64,000 bases of DNA from Cladophialophora immunda. Taxonomy: Eukaryota; Ascomycota; Eurotiomycetes; Chaetothyriales; Herpotrichiellaceae. Shown here one piece after another: positions 29,936 through 42,892 of this stretch. The translations under genes were made by a program, and so were the position numbers. Below the pieces are notes generated by a model. The model was not told the origin of the DNA, made no database searches, and saw nothing but the letters and a program-made list of their open reading frames with translations. The stretch is from NCBI RefSeq assembly GCF_000835495.1, contig NW_015622545.1, positions 744,001-808,000 on the forward strand, written 5' to 3'. Numbering within the stretch: position 1 is the stretch's first letter; every line of letters starts with the position of its first letter.

Positions 29936-31773
29936 TCAAGAACAGAGAAGGTGTCCCAGATGCATCATGGTCGTCGACCTGTTGGCATCAGGCTGGACCG
30001 TCGGGTGGACCGTGGGCTGAAACGAAGGTTGAACCATCGGTTGAACCGTAGGCGGCTGGACAGTCTGACGTTGATGTATCGACGGCGGCAAAGGCAGAGG
30101 AGGCAAGGGGAGACACGGCAGAGGCGGAGGTGGACTCTTGGTGTCGGGGCGCGATTCTAAAGCGTTGCTTTTGGCGGCCCGTTTGAGCTTGGTTCGCTGG
30201 GCATACATCCAGGTCTTCCGGGCGGTGTACAGGCGCTGTTCGATACAGGCGCCCTTCAACTCCATGGGGGTCTTGGGGGGGAAGACATCGTTCTTGTCGC
30301 AGAGCTGCCACATGTGCTGGACGGCGGGAACCAGTTCCTTGAGGGGGATCCCGCCCCAGGTGACCTGGGGGTCGGCGTAGAGAGAATGGGGGTTGTTGGC
30401 GAGATAGCTGGATTGCACTTGTCGAGCGATGGTCTTGATCATGTGGAATTCGGTGTTGCCCAGGCCCGCCGTCTTCTGCACCTGGGCCGGCGTGTCCAAC
30501 AGCTTGATCGGGGGGTCGTAAGTCATGCTTTCGGGAGGAGAGGCAGCTTGGTCTTGGAGCGGTTGTGGGACATGAAGGGGCGAAGGGAGGGGAGAGAGAG
30601 TTTCTGGTGCAGCGACGGGAGAGACAGCTTGTGATGTAGGAGGCCACGACGACCACTGCTCCCACTGCCGCTTCGGGCGGGCTTGACACTTTGTTTGTCA
30701 CTCTGGTCCTGCAACTGGGGTGGGCCTCCGAGGTGAGACAATGTGGCGTCCCAATAGTGAGTCCATTGGCCCATGTCGCTCAGCTGGACCTCTGGCAAGT
30801 TGGCCATGGCCGGGGTCAGGCTCTGCGCAAAGTTTTGCAAGCCGTGCTGCAACTGCAAGGCGTTCAAGCCCAAGAAGAAATTGTCCCGCATCTCGGCCTC
30901 GAAGGGGAAGCCGGGATGTGGAATCTCGAGTTTGGTTTCGAAAGGCGGCGTGAGCAGCACGACGACGACCAGCGCCACGGCGAGGACGGGGGTGCGGACC
31001 GAGTGCAGTTGCTGCAGCGCGGCCATTTGCAGGTGGTCCAATTCGCCCGTGACGGCGAGGGTCTTGACGGTCTCGGGCCAGGCGTAGTCCTGGCTCAGGG
31101 CGAGGACGACGGTGAATCGCGAGTCGAGGGGCGGCTGGCCGATCTGCTGCTCCAGGGTGGTCATCCGACGATGGAGGCCCGAGACGCCCAAGATGCTGCG
31201 GGGGAGCGGATCTCGGCACCGGGGCAGCTTCTTATAGTCTAGGGCATTTCGGAGGCAGTGTTGGAGGGCCAGGACCTTCTCCCTGGGGGTGGGCAGGCCG
31301 ATGAGGGTCATGGTCTCGGCTATCTTCCAGGAGCTGCCGAAGGTGCTGGTGGTTGCGGTGACTCGCGCGGTGGGGAGGAGGGTGAAGATCAGCCGGTCCA
31401 AGTTCTTGGGGACCCTGGGCAGCGGCGTGGTGCTCTGGTAGGAGGCTCGGTTGATCCAGGTCAGCCAGGGGACGATGTCGTTGTCGGAGCAGAGGATGGA
31501 GCGGATGTTGTCGGCGGTCCACCGGATGTAGAAGGCATCGAAGGGGTCAACCAGGCTGAGGATCAGGATGGCCAGCTTGCGGATGAAGGTCTCGTTGATG
31601 TCGACGGGGGGGATGGTCCATGACTCTGGCCGCGGGCCTGTGCGTCGGGCAGCAGAGGCTGGGGACAGCAGAGGTACGGGGATGGTGATTGCGGGCATCG
31701 GGGGCAGCGAAACAGCAATGGCAGGAGAAGCAGCAGCAGAGATGGTGAGACAAAGGGTTGAGAAACATTCCAT
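29936..31773 (-). CDS. Unknown membrane-associated fungal protein, two exons
   Basis: Two frames overlap by tgATGa at 30523-30526. An intron at 30628-30689 (GTGTCAAG donor, CACAAG acceptor) joins them in phase and gives one protein of 591 residues, which I prefer over two genes. The N-terminus (MECFSTLCLTISAAASPAIA) could be a signal sequence. VLAVALVVVVLL around residue 260 is a likely membrane helix. WLTWINRASYQ and IAETMTLIGLPTPREKV look well structured. The C-terminal exon holds VTWGGIPLKELVPAVQHMW and ends in a Pro-rich tail with repeated QPTVQP-type units. No known domain. The splice junction is inferred. Confidence 0.6.
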
Positions 31774-33464
31774 CCCAGGAGGGGTCTAGCGAGAATTCAT
31801 ATAGAGACTGCATGGCCATGGAAAATGGGCGAGGCGAGCAGGACGGAGCAGGGAATCAAGCAAGTTGCGGTCAAACACCCACCACGACCTGTCAATAGGA
31901 GGAGACGGAGCTTCCAGGAACGCAGTTCAGACGGCGACAGTCAAATCAGACACGGCGGGCGAGCAGTTCGGAGGACAGCTGTGGCAGAGAAGGGCATCTG
32001 GCAGCTGGGAGGCAGCTGTCAACCCAGCTTGGGGAGGATGGAAGAGTGGGCGAAGGAAGATGTTGAGCAGCAAGGGATGGAGCGATAGTTTGAGCCACCG
32101 TCGAGCAGGCCAATGTGAGGATGAGAGAGCGTGGCAGAGGAGCTGTCAGTTGAGATAGAGAAGCATCGGGTGCCGCGATCCGAAGTGTTGCAGGCTGGAC
32201 CTTGCGTAGCCAAGCTGCGAGGTGATTGCACCAGCCTCTGCTGACTGGGTTTACCGGCATGAATGGCTGCGAAGGGGTGGAACAAATGCCCACATATACC
32301 CACAGATGCCCACAGATGCGCAAACACACTCACCAGTCCCCCCTGTGCCCAACAGCGCCCAGCTGAGTATCTCCCAGTACTCCGTACATAGCAAACACTC
32401 TCCAACCACTGTACTGCATAGTAAACACTCCCCCAGCTGCAAACAATCACCCACTACTCCACTCCGTCGATCTGCACCAGATTGGGCTCCGGTCCGGATT
32501 ACCCAGGGATCGGGACTAATTCTTGACCACCGACATGTATGTACCTACATATCTACCCGGACTCCGGATGCCATTCAGGGCAGCAGTGATTGTCCATCGC
32601 CACGCTGCAGTCCAGGTCTCACCTGGCAACTGGCCCCCTGGTGACATACAATATATCAAGTGGTATATATATGTACTCGTGGCATGCCATGGCACAGAGA
32701 CAAACACACACCCACACACCTTCTCCTGCCGATAAATACCTGGGAGGAGGTTCCTGCACTCCTACACACCGCGGGGTAGAAGGCAACGGCCCTTCGCTAG
32801 CAAGAATGCAACTAACTACCCCGCCTCCCCTTCGCGCCCCTTCAAGCCCCTTACGTGCTTGTCCCCCTTGCACGTCCAGTCTAGCCTCACCCAGGAATGC
32901 CAAGCCCACGCTGGTCCTGAACCGGCCAGATAGGCTGACCGTCGCTGACCGTCTAGGCCAACCACGGCTCATACTCTCCACGCCTTATCCTCTATCATCT
33001 GGTCCAGCTCCACCATGCGAAAGTGGCGCGCCCGTCTGGAATGTTGGCTCGCTCGCTTGTTGGTCTCCTCGCCTGTTCACCTGTTCGCCTGTTCGACTGT
33101 TGGCCCGATAGCCTGATGCTCTCGACATGTCGCTGCCTCTCCTCTGCACGAGAGAGACTGGCTCTGGCTCTGGCTACGCCTGGTGCTCCTATCACGTCCC
33201 ACCCACGACACGCCCGTTGCATTCGTCCTTAGTCCCAGTAGTCACTCGTGAGACCAGACCACCTCTCACAGTCCCAATGCACCTTGGCCCAACGGGAACG
33301 AGCCTGAGCTTGTACCTGCACATGCGGTCGTGCTCTTTGCTGCCTCCCTCCCCCCTCCCCACATTGTTTTCTCCCTCTCGCCTTAAACATGGCCTTTCGC
33401 GCCTTCGTAGGTCGCAGTCTACAACACTCTCGATATCTGCTCCCTCTAACAACCCAGAATCTAT
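31774..33464. other. Intergenic, nothing recognised
   Basis: Lies between two divergently oriented genes. It contains short near-repeats such as cccacagatgcccacagatg (about 32294) and catagcaaacactc/catagtaaacactc (32387-32430). No gene is supported. Confidence 0.45.
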
Positions 33465-36038
33465 ATGGACCCGAGTAGCTACTCACCCCTCTCCTTTGGC
33501 TTTCCCACGGCAGCAGACGATTTCTTTGCTCCCTTCGACTGCTTTGCTGCTCAAGATCAACTCCCCAACCAGGCCTTCTACGAAAGCCCCCTGTCCATTC
33601 GCGATGCCCCCAGCTCCTCGCCTCCCCCGAACGAACCCATCATCGACAAAGTGGTCATGAGAATTGTCCCCAATCCCCAGAATGGCTTCAGCCTCTATAC
33701 CGGAGACACGTACCGCCCCATGATCTTCACCTCGCCCCCGATGATTGACCAGGTGGTCATGAATCTTCGCCGCCCCAGCCCGCCACCCAAGCAACTCGAC
33801 CAATCACCCGGGCTTAGGTTCAGCAACTGCTTCGCTCCTGATCCAGAATGGCAGAGCCGCATCAATCCCACTCATCCCGTCGGCGATCATACCACCACCA
33901 AACCAGCTTCTCACGCTGCTGGTGACAAGAGAAGGTCGACCTGCCCTACATGTGGAATGTCGTACGGGAGACGCGAGGATATGCTGCGTCATCTCCGAGC
34001 CCGTCGGTGCCTCTCTCCTTGTGGCGGCCCTCCGAACCCACTGACAAGCTGCCAGATTCGAAAAACACAAAGTTCGCCTGTGGCTTTTGTCCCAAAACGT
34101 TCAGGCGCAGGTGGGAGACACCCAGCATTGGCCCTTTCAAAAGAACACATGTCGCTAATTGGGTCGCAGGGAAGTGTGGCGCGAGCATCAAGACTGGTGT
34201 CGAAACCGCTCACGGGCGTCCATGCCCAAGCGTGGCAAAATGGCGAGATGCATTGCTTGTGCGGAGCGGGATGTCGACTGTTCCCTGGGTACACCGTGTT
34301 TCAACTGTGCCACCCTTGGCGAAGAATGTAGTAGACGTGAGTTCGCCGTCGTCGTCTTCGTCCCCGAAATATCAAACACGTGCAGGTAGCAGGGTCTTGG
34401 CTAACACTCGGCTGGCTAGGGTTCGGCAATCGTGCGAGCGGAAATGCTTCTGGTCCTGGTCCTGCTCCGTCTTGGTCCACATCCCCGGACGAAATGTTTC
34501 TTGGCCACGAACAAGCCAGCTTTCCCACTAGCATCCTCTGGTCACCGCCGCCCGCTGATCCTTCCCGCGGACAACCCCAATCTCGAATTCACAGTGCCCT
34601 CTTCCAGAACTATTCGCGCCGTTTTGAGGGCCCCATGCGATGGTGGATCGCTAGGCTGAGTTCGCTTCCTTACCCCGACCCTGCCAGCACCGTGTCGGGC
34701 GATGGACAGGCCCCGTCGCCCCCAGAAGTCAAGCCGCCTTCGTTGATGGAGATGGCGCAACGGCTCGACGCCGATTTGATATCTTGGCACCAGGAGAGCG
34801 CCTGGACCGTGTTGAAGACGGCGATCGCCGCGTTCGGGAGTCAGGGCATCGACCCAAGGTCCGGCAGGTGGGAGCCGAAGTACGGACACGACAACGGCTG
34901 CCGCCCGGAGTTCTGGGTCAAAGCCAAAGCATCCATCGACAACAGCCCCGATATCCTGTCCTTCCAGGTCATCCTGGCCAACTTGATCCTGGGGATGATC
35001 CATTCCCCCGCGCCCGAGTACGACGAGAGTTTTGCCGCCGAGGCGCCATCGGGAATCTCCTTTCCGCGCCAGGACAGCCGCAAAGTAGGCAACCGATTCA
35101 TCAGGCGTGGGATTTCCGATCTCTTCCAGTTGATGCGGCAGGTCAAAGACACCCCAGCCACGGGCTTTGTTGCGACTGCCGCGGGGCAGCAATACCTGAG
35201 ATCCTTCTTCAGCCTGGGCCTCCTCCTCGACACCATCTCATCCGCGGTCGACGGCCGGCCGGTGCTGATACACGATGAAGACTGTGCCATCATCCTCGGC
35301 GAGCAGACACCAGGAACGCCTGCCGAGCAGCCGTCTGGGCTGTGGGAACTTTCCCGCCTGCAGGTGAAACAAGTCAAGGTGATCAAAACCGATGATGGGA
35401 GACAGCTCATAGATTGCCAGTCTCGCCTGGGGGAAGAAGGCGCTCCTATCACAATGTTGCTCTTTCGCAAGGTCACGCAGCTTCAAGCCCTCCTCTTCCG
35501 CCGGCGGCCGCAGTCTGAGCTGGAGGCATGCATCCTCGAGGCCATCGACGTGTACCATCACGGCAACAAGCGGTACGGCGGCCTGTCGTCCGATCCGCTG
35601 AGTATCTGCGATTCCTCGTGCACGATCAACCTCGGGATTCGATGGAATCTGGCCTGTCTCCTGCTGGCAGTGGTTATCGAGCGGATCGAGCTTGTGACGA
35701 AACCGTCGACCCTCTCGGAAATGCTCCGCAGTACTCTCTGGAGCATGAGGATGAAGGCCGTCTTCATCCTCTCGGGCCTTGCAGCTCTCTCGACGCCGGG
35801 AACGGAGGCAGAGCAATCCACAATGCTAGTCGCCGAGAAGGTCGCCGAGGCATTCCTGGACGACCCCTGGACACAAGTCCTCGTCAGCGCCATGCTGCAT
35901 GCCTTGAAGGTTTCCGAAACTTGGAGGAAAGACGGGTGCACCGTCAGGAACCCGCACACGACCGATGCTCTCTCGCCAAGCGAAATCAAATGTGCAGATT
36001 GCATCAAGCGTCTCGGGTCGCAAAGGCCCTGTGAATGA
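33465..36038 (+). CDS. Transcription factor with C2H2 fingers plus Zn2Cys6 cluster
   Basis: Four exons in phase (33465-34002, 34056-34110, 34170-34336, 34420-36038) give 792 residues. Splicing restores finger 1 as CPTCGMSYGRREDMLRH ending in His (C-x2-C-x12-H-x3-H). Finger 2 starts CGFCPKTFRRRE and has C-x2-C-x12-H-x3-C spacing. A C6 cluster follows at once: CIACAERDVDC, then PCFNC and EEC. The third intron has a ctaac branch site. The long C-terminal exon is helical and Leu-rich like the fungal-specific regulatory domain, with LACLLLAVVIERIEL near the end. The N-terminus repeats IIDKVVM and MIDQVVM. This C2H2-plus-C6 arrangement is known among fungal nuclear regulators. It is divergently oriented from the gene at 29936-31773. 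Confidence 0.88.
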
Positions 36039-38179
36039 TAGTCTGGCCTGCACGAATCCCAGTGCTCGCCAGATATGCATGGGTCCGTCCACCGCGGAGG
36101 ATCTGTGCGGTTGTTTGACACCCCATGTGCTCCCGGGAACCTCTGGCCGGAGGTCTTTCCCGCAACAAGAAGAGACGCACCACTGCCTGTCGAAGTCATC
36201 CTGCATCTGGACACAAAAGAACACTCTTTCCCGGCAGTGGTCACTGTATTTGTAGTATTGGAAGCTGCGCCGCTGGATTGATTTTGCCCACAGTTATACC
36301 ATGTATTATACAGACGGAGATGACAGTACCACCGGAGTCAATGGAGGACTTGACCAGTAGCCGGGTGTTCGCGTTTTCCAACTCCAGTATGAGCTGGCCC
36401 GGTCGCAGGTATGGGACGGAAGGAAACGTTTGTGGGATTCGCTGGCTTCGTCGCCTCGCGTCGCCTCGTTTGTCTTTCGAAGCTGCATGTACCACTACAA
36501 TGCGAGTGATCCTGCTGTCAAGCAATATGTCTGAGCGTGTGCCATCGATCTTGTGTGACCTGTCCCTGCCGCGCCCAGTCAGCGGTTCTTGGCCGTCAGT
36601 GTGACCTTCGTGCCATGGATAGGGCTAGATTTACACGTGGCCGTACCGTAAGTATTAGAGGCTGGCAGCAAGCCACTCTGTCTTGCTGCTGCTCCGGATA
36701 CTCCTGGCGCACAAGTGCTGGAGCGGGCATGTAAGTGCCTTGAAGCCATGACGAGTGCTCTGCGCTGCTTCTGGCATTGGCCCCCTGTGGACGTTGCAAC
36801 AGATCGAGTCGACAACAGGCGTCTGCAATAGATGCCATGGTGATCACATGCGGGCAGAAACCGAGCGACGGGTTGCCCTTGAAAGCTGGGATGCTGAATA
36901 TTGTAGTACCCAGCTGCGGCGGCCACGGCCGACTGGGAAGTGTTAGACCGAACAACAGGAGGAGCTTGTGTGCTTGTGACGCAAAGGCCTTAGCAACCGC
37001 GGCCTTTCGGCACACTTGACTTCTGGGGAATTTGGCATAAATAGCTCCGACCAGCATCGCCTTCCAGAAGGAGTAAGCAGCAGATGTCGGTGGTGTCGAG
37101 TCAGACATTTGGAGTCAGTGCCCTTCAGGCTATTGGAGCAAGGGCGAGGCTGGGCAGGTGCTTGGGTCTAACGCTTTTCGGTGACTCGACGCCTATTCTG
37201 TCCCCTCTTCTTTCACGTGACCAGCTGGAAACCCTCTAGCCATTTGAGGAAGGTGATTTGTTCTTTCACGTGATAGCCGAGGTCGCCCGGTCAGCGAGCG
37301 CCGAGTCATCAGTGAGAGCAGGTCGGCCGAGTGTTTACAAAGTCTGAAGAGCAATGGACTGTTCATACGCCCTCAGTGATACTACGTGACTGCTACGTAC
37401 AGGCGTGTTCGATCCGCCCTCCCCAGTGCGCCTGGATAGCTCATGGAACAACAATCTGCAATGTGAAAGCGCCTGCATGAGGTCAGGATGCACAGAAGCC
37501 GGGCTGTCCCCACGTCATGTTCATGCGCGCTCGCCGTTTCCAGCCTGCCCCTACTCGTCTTGAATCTGGTGCCTGCTGGCCGGGGATCTGACTGATGTTA
37601 TTGTCCAGGAGCGGCTCGTTGACACATTTCTTAGAGATGCCCATCAAGGCCGGACCTCCCGCCCGCGAAGCCGCGCTCGGCTGCGAATCCCCACGAACGA
37701 ACCCTCGAACCCTCCAAACGCGGGCGTGATCATATATATACAAGCTTGCTAGTGCAGAGAGCGAATCACAAGCATGGCCACGATCAGGAGCTCACATGGG
37801 TCAATCTTTCTGTACTTCTCCACAGACTGAATACCCGGACGTGGGCGCCCCATGAACGAACTGTTGTGGCCGGGCGAATGGACGCACTGATTCCCGCTGC
37901 ACCTGTGCCATGGTTCTGGCCAATGATGAGATTATACCGTGATTAGTGATAATCTATCCATTGGGCTCGGTTTGGACAACAAAGACTGCGTCCAGTCAAG
38001 CGCTGATGCGTCGGTCGATTGCAGGAGCAAGAGTGGCGAAGCCTGCTGAGAGCGCCGGCGACCCAATGGTCCTGCTTTGTCAAACCCCCCATAAACACGA
38101 TGCCATAGTGCCCCAATAAAAAGAGCTTTGGAACACCAACTGCCAAAAGCCAGGAGCGGAAGCAAAGAAGCAGACAAAA

Positions 38180-38216
38180 ACCAACCAACAGTCATGATTC
38201 CCAAGCGGTCACCCAC
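38180..38216 (-). pseudogene. 5S rRNA-like 3' fragment
   Basis: On the minus strand, gtgggtgacc, then ttgggaatca and tgactgttggttggt followed by a T run matches the last 37 bases of the 5S gene at 722-840. The preceding 80 bases do not resemble 5S and cannot form helix I. It is likely a truncated 5S pseudogene or a 5S-derived insert. Confidence 0.55.
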
Positions 38217-39481
38217 GAAGAGCCCTCGCTCGCTGGGTCAGGGACGCGCAAGGAACAATACAGGGGTCGCTCTAAGCTCCGAGCTTTCCTCCGCCCATTG
38301 AGATGCGCAGAATCCAAGTGATGATGCCTTTGGACGAGCTGGTTGCATGGAAAAGAGGCCAAATCAAAAGGAAGACAGCGAGCCCAAAAGCCCAGACGCC
38401 AGCTGCAGAGAAGAGCCACCCCAACACTGCCCTTGGAGATTTGGGGTTTTAGTGGGAGCCCGTTTTGTGCTCCGGTTTTCTGCCCTCTAAGCTTCCGCGG
38501 GAAAACGAGCGAAGGTGTCTTGCGAACCGACCTTCCTGAATACCTGCCAGACTCTTGACACGCTTGCCCTTGGATATCCAGCTTCGTGCGATCTTGCTGA
38601 GCCTGGCCTCCTTCTGCCCGCTCTTCTCTAATGCGAGATACGCTGCCGCTGCTGTCGGGGTAGTGCGACCACTCGACGATGCCCTCGCTCCGCCCCCCTT
38701 AATCTCAGAATTGCCAACGTCGATACATTCGGAGAGCCAAAATCCTCCACAATCCGCTAGCTGGGCGATCGACCGTCTTCAGGATCCCACGAAGACGGGC
38801 CGATGGTTGCGGAAAGAATCCAGCATGCGAAAAACCCGCATCATTCCATTGTCCGCGACTGTTGGTCAACGCAATTTAACCAAGCTGCCGACGAGAGAAG
38901 CAAAGACACATATCCTACCTCACGATCGGTTGCGAAGCTGGAATCTCCTCGCCGTTCGTCAGTACGCTGAAAGAGATGAGCAAAATGGAGGCTGTTCGTC
39001 CGTTGTACCACTCCCATCGCTCCCCTAGCAACGGATTGAACAGTGCTGGGCATCACTCGCAGGTCAAGGGCATTCGAAACAAGGTAGCTGCCATGCGAGG
39101 TACTCCTTTTCATGCATCAAAAAACAGCGAATGCTCCATACGGCAGGTGCCCCTCGGGACGACAAAGGAACCACGATCCGTACTCAAACAAGCAGAAAGC
39201 TCACCAAAAGAGGGTCAGGATGGCTGGGCCGTCCGTTACAGAGACCCAGACGTTGATTGCGATACGTTTTGCTTTGTTTTTGCAGATGGCCAATTTGCCG
39301 GTCGGCGGGGTCAACTGGCCGAAATGAACGCCGAGGCTTTCGAACCAACAGCATTTCTGCAACCACTCCCCCAAACGTGGCTCTGAGCCTGCGAAACACT
39401 TGGAAATGTCGATTGTGACACGCCAGGCAGGGTTAATCGTCGAGTCCGATCTTCTCCGATGAGTTTGTTGTCATCTGGGCT

Positions 39482-39516
39482 CCCCCCCCCCCCCCCCGCC
39501 GGGGGGGGGAGGAGGG
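39482..39516. repeat. C16-G9 inverted homopolymer
   Basis: Sixteen Cs, GCC, nine Gs, then AGGAGGG. It is self-complementary and G-quadruplex-prone, and length errors are likely in sequencing. Confidence 0.85.
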
Positions 39517-41064
39517 TTTCGACGAATGCAGCACGATTTGGGCCACGATTCCTGTTTGCCATGCGGACACAACTATTGGAATAGCTGGCGTTGGACACAG
39601 AGGCACTGGACAACTGACTGAATGGCAGGAGAAAAGCCATCGGGACCTTTGTGTGCTGGCCACTGGTGCCACCGGGACAGGCACGCCGGCATCATTATTC
39701 CGCCGTTGCATTTCCCAATTGTGACAACAGCTTCTCGCAGATGACGAGAACCCAAGCAGGAGAGTGGATATCTTGTTGGGGATTCTACGCCAGACCAAGC
39801 GTGTAGTTGATTTCGGTGGAAACTGAGTCAGTTTGGGTTGAGGTATATCAGAAGCAGCATACTACGACTCTACAATCGAGAAGTTAGGAACCGCCACTGA
39901 TGCAGGTTGCCCAGGGAGAGTTTGGCTACCTATCCGAGTTTCCCATGTGATTGCAGCATCAAAAAACCCCAAATGCAAGCAAGGAGACGGCTGTCTGTGC
40001 GCTGACGTCCCAGAACTTCTTATCAGCGTGTCGGACCTGTCGCTCTGACTTTCCCACCTCACCTCTTGGAGTCTTCGAGAAACGGCCAGCAAGCCAGCTG
40101 GCAGGGATCAGCTCAGTTCCGCCATCTAGAGGCCCAACGCTATGGGCGTGTTCCGGGCAAGGTGACGGAGCAAGCAGTCTCCCGGTGGCGGAAGCATCAT
40201 CAGTGCCCTTTGATTGAGAGGCCTCTCGGCGAGCAATTGGCGCTGCTGGACGGTGGGTTGTTGCTGGGAGGAATATTCGAGAATCTGTCCGGGTCGAGTC
40301 ATGTGCGGTGAGATTCGAGCTCAGTCAGGCATGGGATCCAGGACAATGAAAGAGCGCCCTGGAAGCACATGCCTGACTGAGCTCTGGGTGAGGAAGATGA
40401 CTCGATCGGCATCGAACACGAATTTCTGAAAGTACTAACATTGTCGGCACAGGCACAACGAGTCAGATGGCCGGATCTTGCAAGCATGCAATCCAAACCC
40501 CGGTGTCGACGTCCATTTGCTGTTCCGCGGCAGTTGAGGGAACCACGAGTTGGCAGGAGACCGGGCGGAGTTCCTTCTCCACTCTGCTATAGTTCTGAAC
40601 ACCTTGCAGGGGGCTGGGTATATTTCTGGTTCTCCTAAACGAAGTGAAAAGAACATCTGCTCGCTCTGCAGCGGTCACTTCTTGCATGAAAGGCACTAGC
40701 TGGATCGATCTTTGCCTGTGGGTCGGCGGAACAGGACGATCTAGAGCGAATAGATGACTGTTCACAATGTCCCAGTCAACCCCTTTGTCTCGCTGGCAAG
40801 GACCATGGCATTCTCTGGGATCCCCATTCTCTTGTCGCCAGCATGCTGCTGGGTGCTCCAAATCAGCATGCTTGGTGCTCCAAATCTCGACCCATCTTGA
40901 GGCGAGGTGTGAGAGCAACCCTTTTTAGCATCCAAGCAACGGCCAGCATGCCAGATCTGCCACATTGCCCACTCCTTTCCTGGTAGTCCTTGAAGTCGGG
41001 TGGGCAACACTGGAAGCGCGATTCAGCCAATCGATTGTCTGCAATCAGTTCACAGGCCGAACTT

Positions 41065-41095
41065 CTCCGCAAAGGGAGTGATATGATTGGTGGAA
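41065..41095 (+). mobile_element. hAT-type MITE short fragment (copy 4)
   Basis: Only the internal signature survives: ctccgcaaagggagtgatat followed by gattggtggaa, as in the full copy. Confidence 0.5.
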
Positions 41096-41313
41096 TTTGA
41101 CATGCCAACTCGCTGCGAAAGCAACCTCTTTGTTCCGGCTATTCCACCGCCGCTCCATATGTACAGTACCTTCAATTGTCTCTGCAATCGACCACAGGAT
41201 CTGGAAAGCATGGCTTCCCATTCGCTCAGCCGTCCTTAAGCCATATGCCGGTCAGTTATGACCAAGATGTTGCGGATGGTTTGGTACGGGCGGTGATGTG
41301 CATGATCGCAGAA

Positions 41314-41355
41314 GGCTTGTTCGTGGAGGCTTGCTCGTGGAGGCTTGTTCGTGGA
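41314..41355. repeat. 14-bp triplication
   Basis: Three consecutive units of ggcttgttcgtgga (the middle one with a single change), followed by a degenerate fourth. Confidence 0.85.
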
Positions 41356-42461
41356 GGGCTTGTTTGCAGACGCGCTTGTTCGCCAACCATCAATCCCCCT
41401 TCAGCGCCGAAGATCTCGTCGAGTCCTTCAGAAAGCTGGACTCTGCGGTTGGGTTCTGTTCGAGCTTGGTGTATATATGGGATTCATATTGCATAAGTCG
41501 CGTGTGCTTTCGATCTTAGGCCGGTATTCGATGTTAACCCTCGATGCCACCCCAGAGGAACCTGAATTCCTGCAGCCCGCATCGAGAACTATATTCCGGC
41601 GCCTGCAGCGGATCTCGTCGTTGAGGACGACAGACCATTGCGTCGTACCAAACAAGACACGTCCGACCACGGTAGAGGCATGCTCGGCAAGAAAGAGAGC
41701 GAAATTCAATGTCCTCGGATGGACTCGATTGTATCATATGTGTCGATTGAGAAGGAAGAATGGTGCGAGGCGAGGCGAAAAGGGGGGGGGGGAAAGCAGG
41801 TTTGATGTAGAACCGGCCAGGATTCAAGATCCCAGGTTTTTGGTCGAGTAGGGCGGGAGAAGGCCTCCTGGGGACCTCGGTACCAAACTGCATGCCGGCT
41901 AATCACTCACCATTAACACCGCTTAGATCTCAGCGTGGGGGGTCATCTCCATTGAGAACGAGGCGAGAAGCTTAACCGATGAGGGTTCTTAGCTGTCCAG
42001 GGTCAAACCATGCAAGGCCTCATGACTTCAAACCACCCTCCGCTTGTCGTCTGCTTCAAGCAGGTCGCCCTCCAGGTAAGTCAGTACGAGGGACGGATAC
42101 CTTGTCAATGCAGGCTGCCGACCAATCCTTGCGTGCTGAACTGGCCTGGCCCGGGTCGCCTCACCTCTCCTGACTTTCTCCCGGGCTGCGTCAGAGCGGG
42201 CACCTGTGAGTACCCAGGCCAGACAGGGCTGAGGGTTCGTTAGTGGCGCTGGGGGACCTTGCTGATGATTGGACTCGGTGCCTTTGCCGAGGGCACTCAA
42301 TCCGTTCGTCCTTGCTATCATGTGCTGGCCTCCAGAGTTTCGAGACGAATGGGCGGCGAAAGACTGGAAGACACTATCTCCCATATTTGTGCAAGAAGCT
42401 GCGGATCGTCTGCGTGTCGTGGTGTCGCGGTGTCATGGTGTCGTGGTGTCGTGGTGCCGGG

Positions 42462-42892
42462 CAGTGTTGCCAGGACTGCAGTCCTGGCTGCAGTCCATTA
42501 GTCATCCGCCAACGGAGCGATATGATTGGTGGAACTAGGCTGAATCTCCGACCTGGTATAGACCTTGGTCAATCCAGTGTTTCAGGCACTGCGAGGCCTC
42601 AAAAGATCTCGCTGAAAGGCGATTACGTTCCACAGCGCCAATTAGGCGGATGAGGCGTAAAAGATCATGTCTTTATACCAATCTACCTATTGTCTACACA
42701 CCACGATAGTGTGGAACTACTCGATAAGCAAACACCGTTCAATATCGATGGCGAGGGCGATTCGATACTAGGTTGTATAAAATCTAACATTTCCACACAC
42801 AACTTCCTAATAAAACTGTCGACCTAGGTGCTAAACGATATTTTGTGGGCTGTGCTAAGGTGCCAAGCCTGACTGCAGTCCTGGCAACACTG
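42462..42892 (+). mobile_element. hAT-type MITE, complete copy with TIRs and TSD (copy 5)
   Basis: 431 bp. The first 22 bases (42462-42483) are the exact reverse complement of the last 22 (42871-42892); they begin cagtgttgccagg. Both flanks carry gtgccggg (42454-42461 and 42893-42900), a perfect 8-bp target duplication. CAGTG-type termini with 8-bp duplications define the hAT superfamily. No coding capacity, so it must be moved by a transposase encoded elsewhere. Confidence 0.93.

Larger units (their letters stand above)
36039..42461. other. Gene-poor region, nothing firmly recognised
   Basis: 6.4 kb of short frames in all phases. The longest with an ATG is a minus-strand 170-residue frame starting at 37108 (MSDSTPPTSAAYSFWKA), without a recognisable domain. 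Minus-strand frames around 40463-41010 and 41428-41893 are equally uninformative. Small repeats, a truncated 5S-like segment and one MITE fragment are listed separately. Confidence 0.5.
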
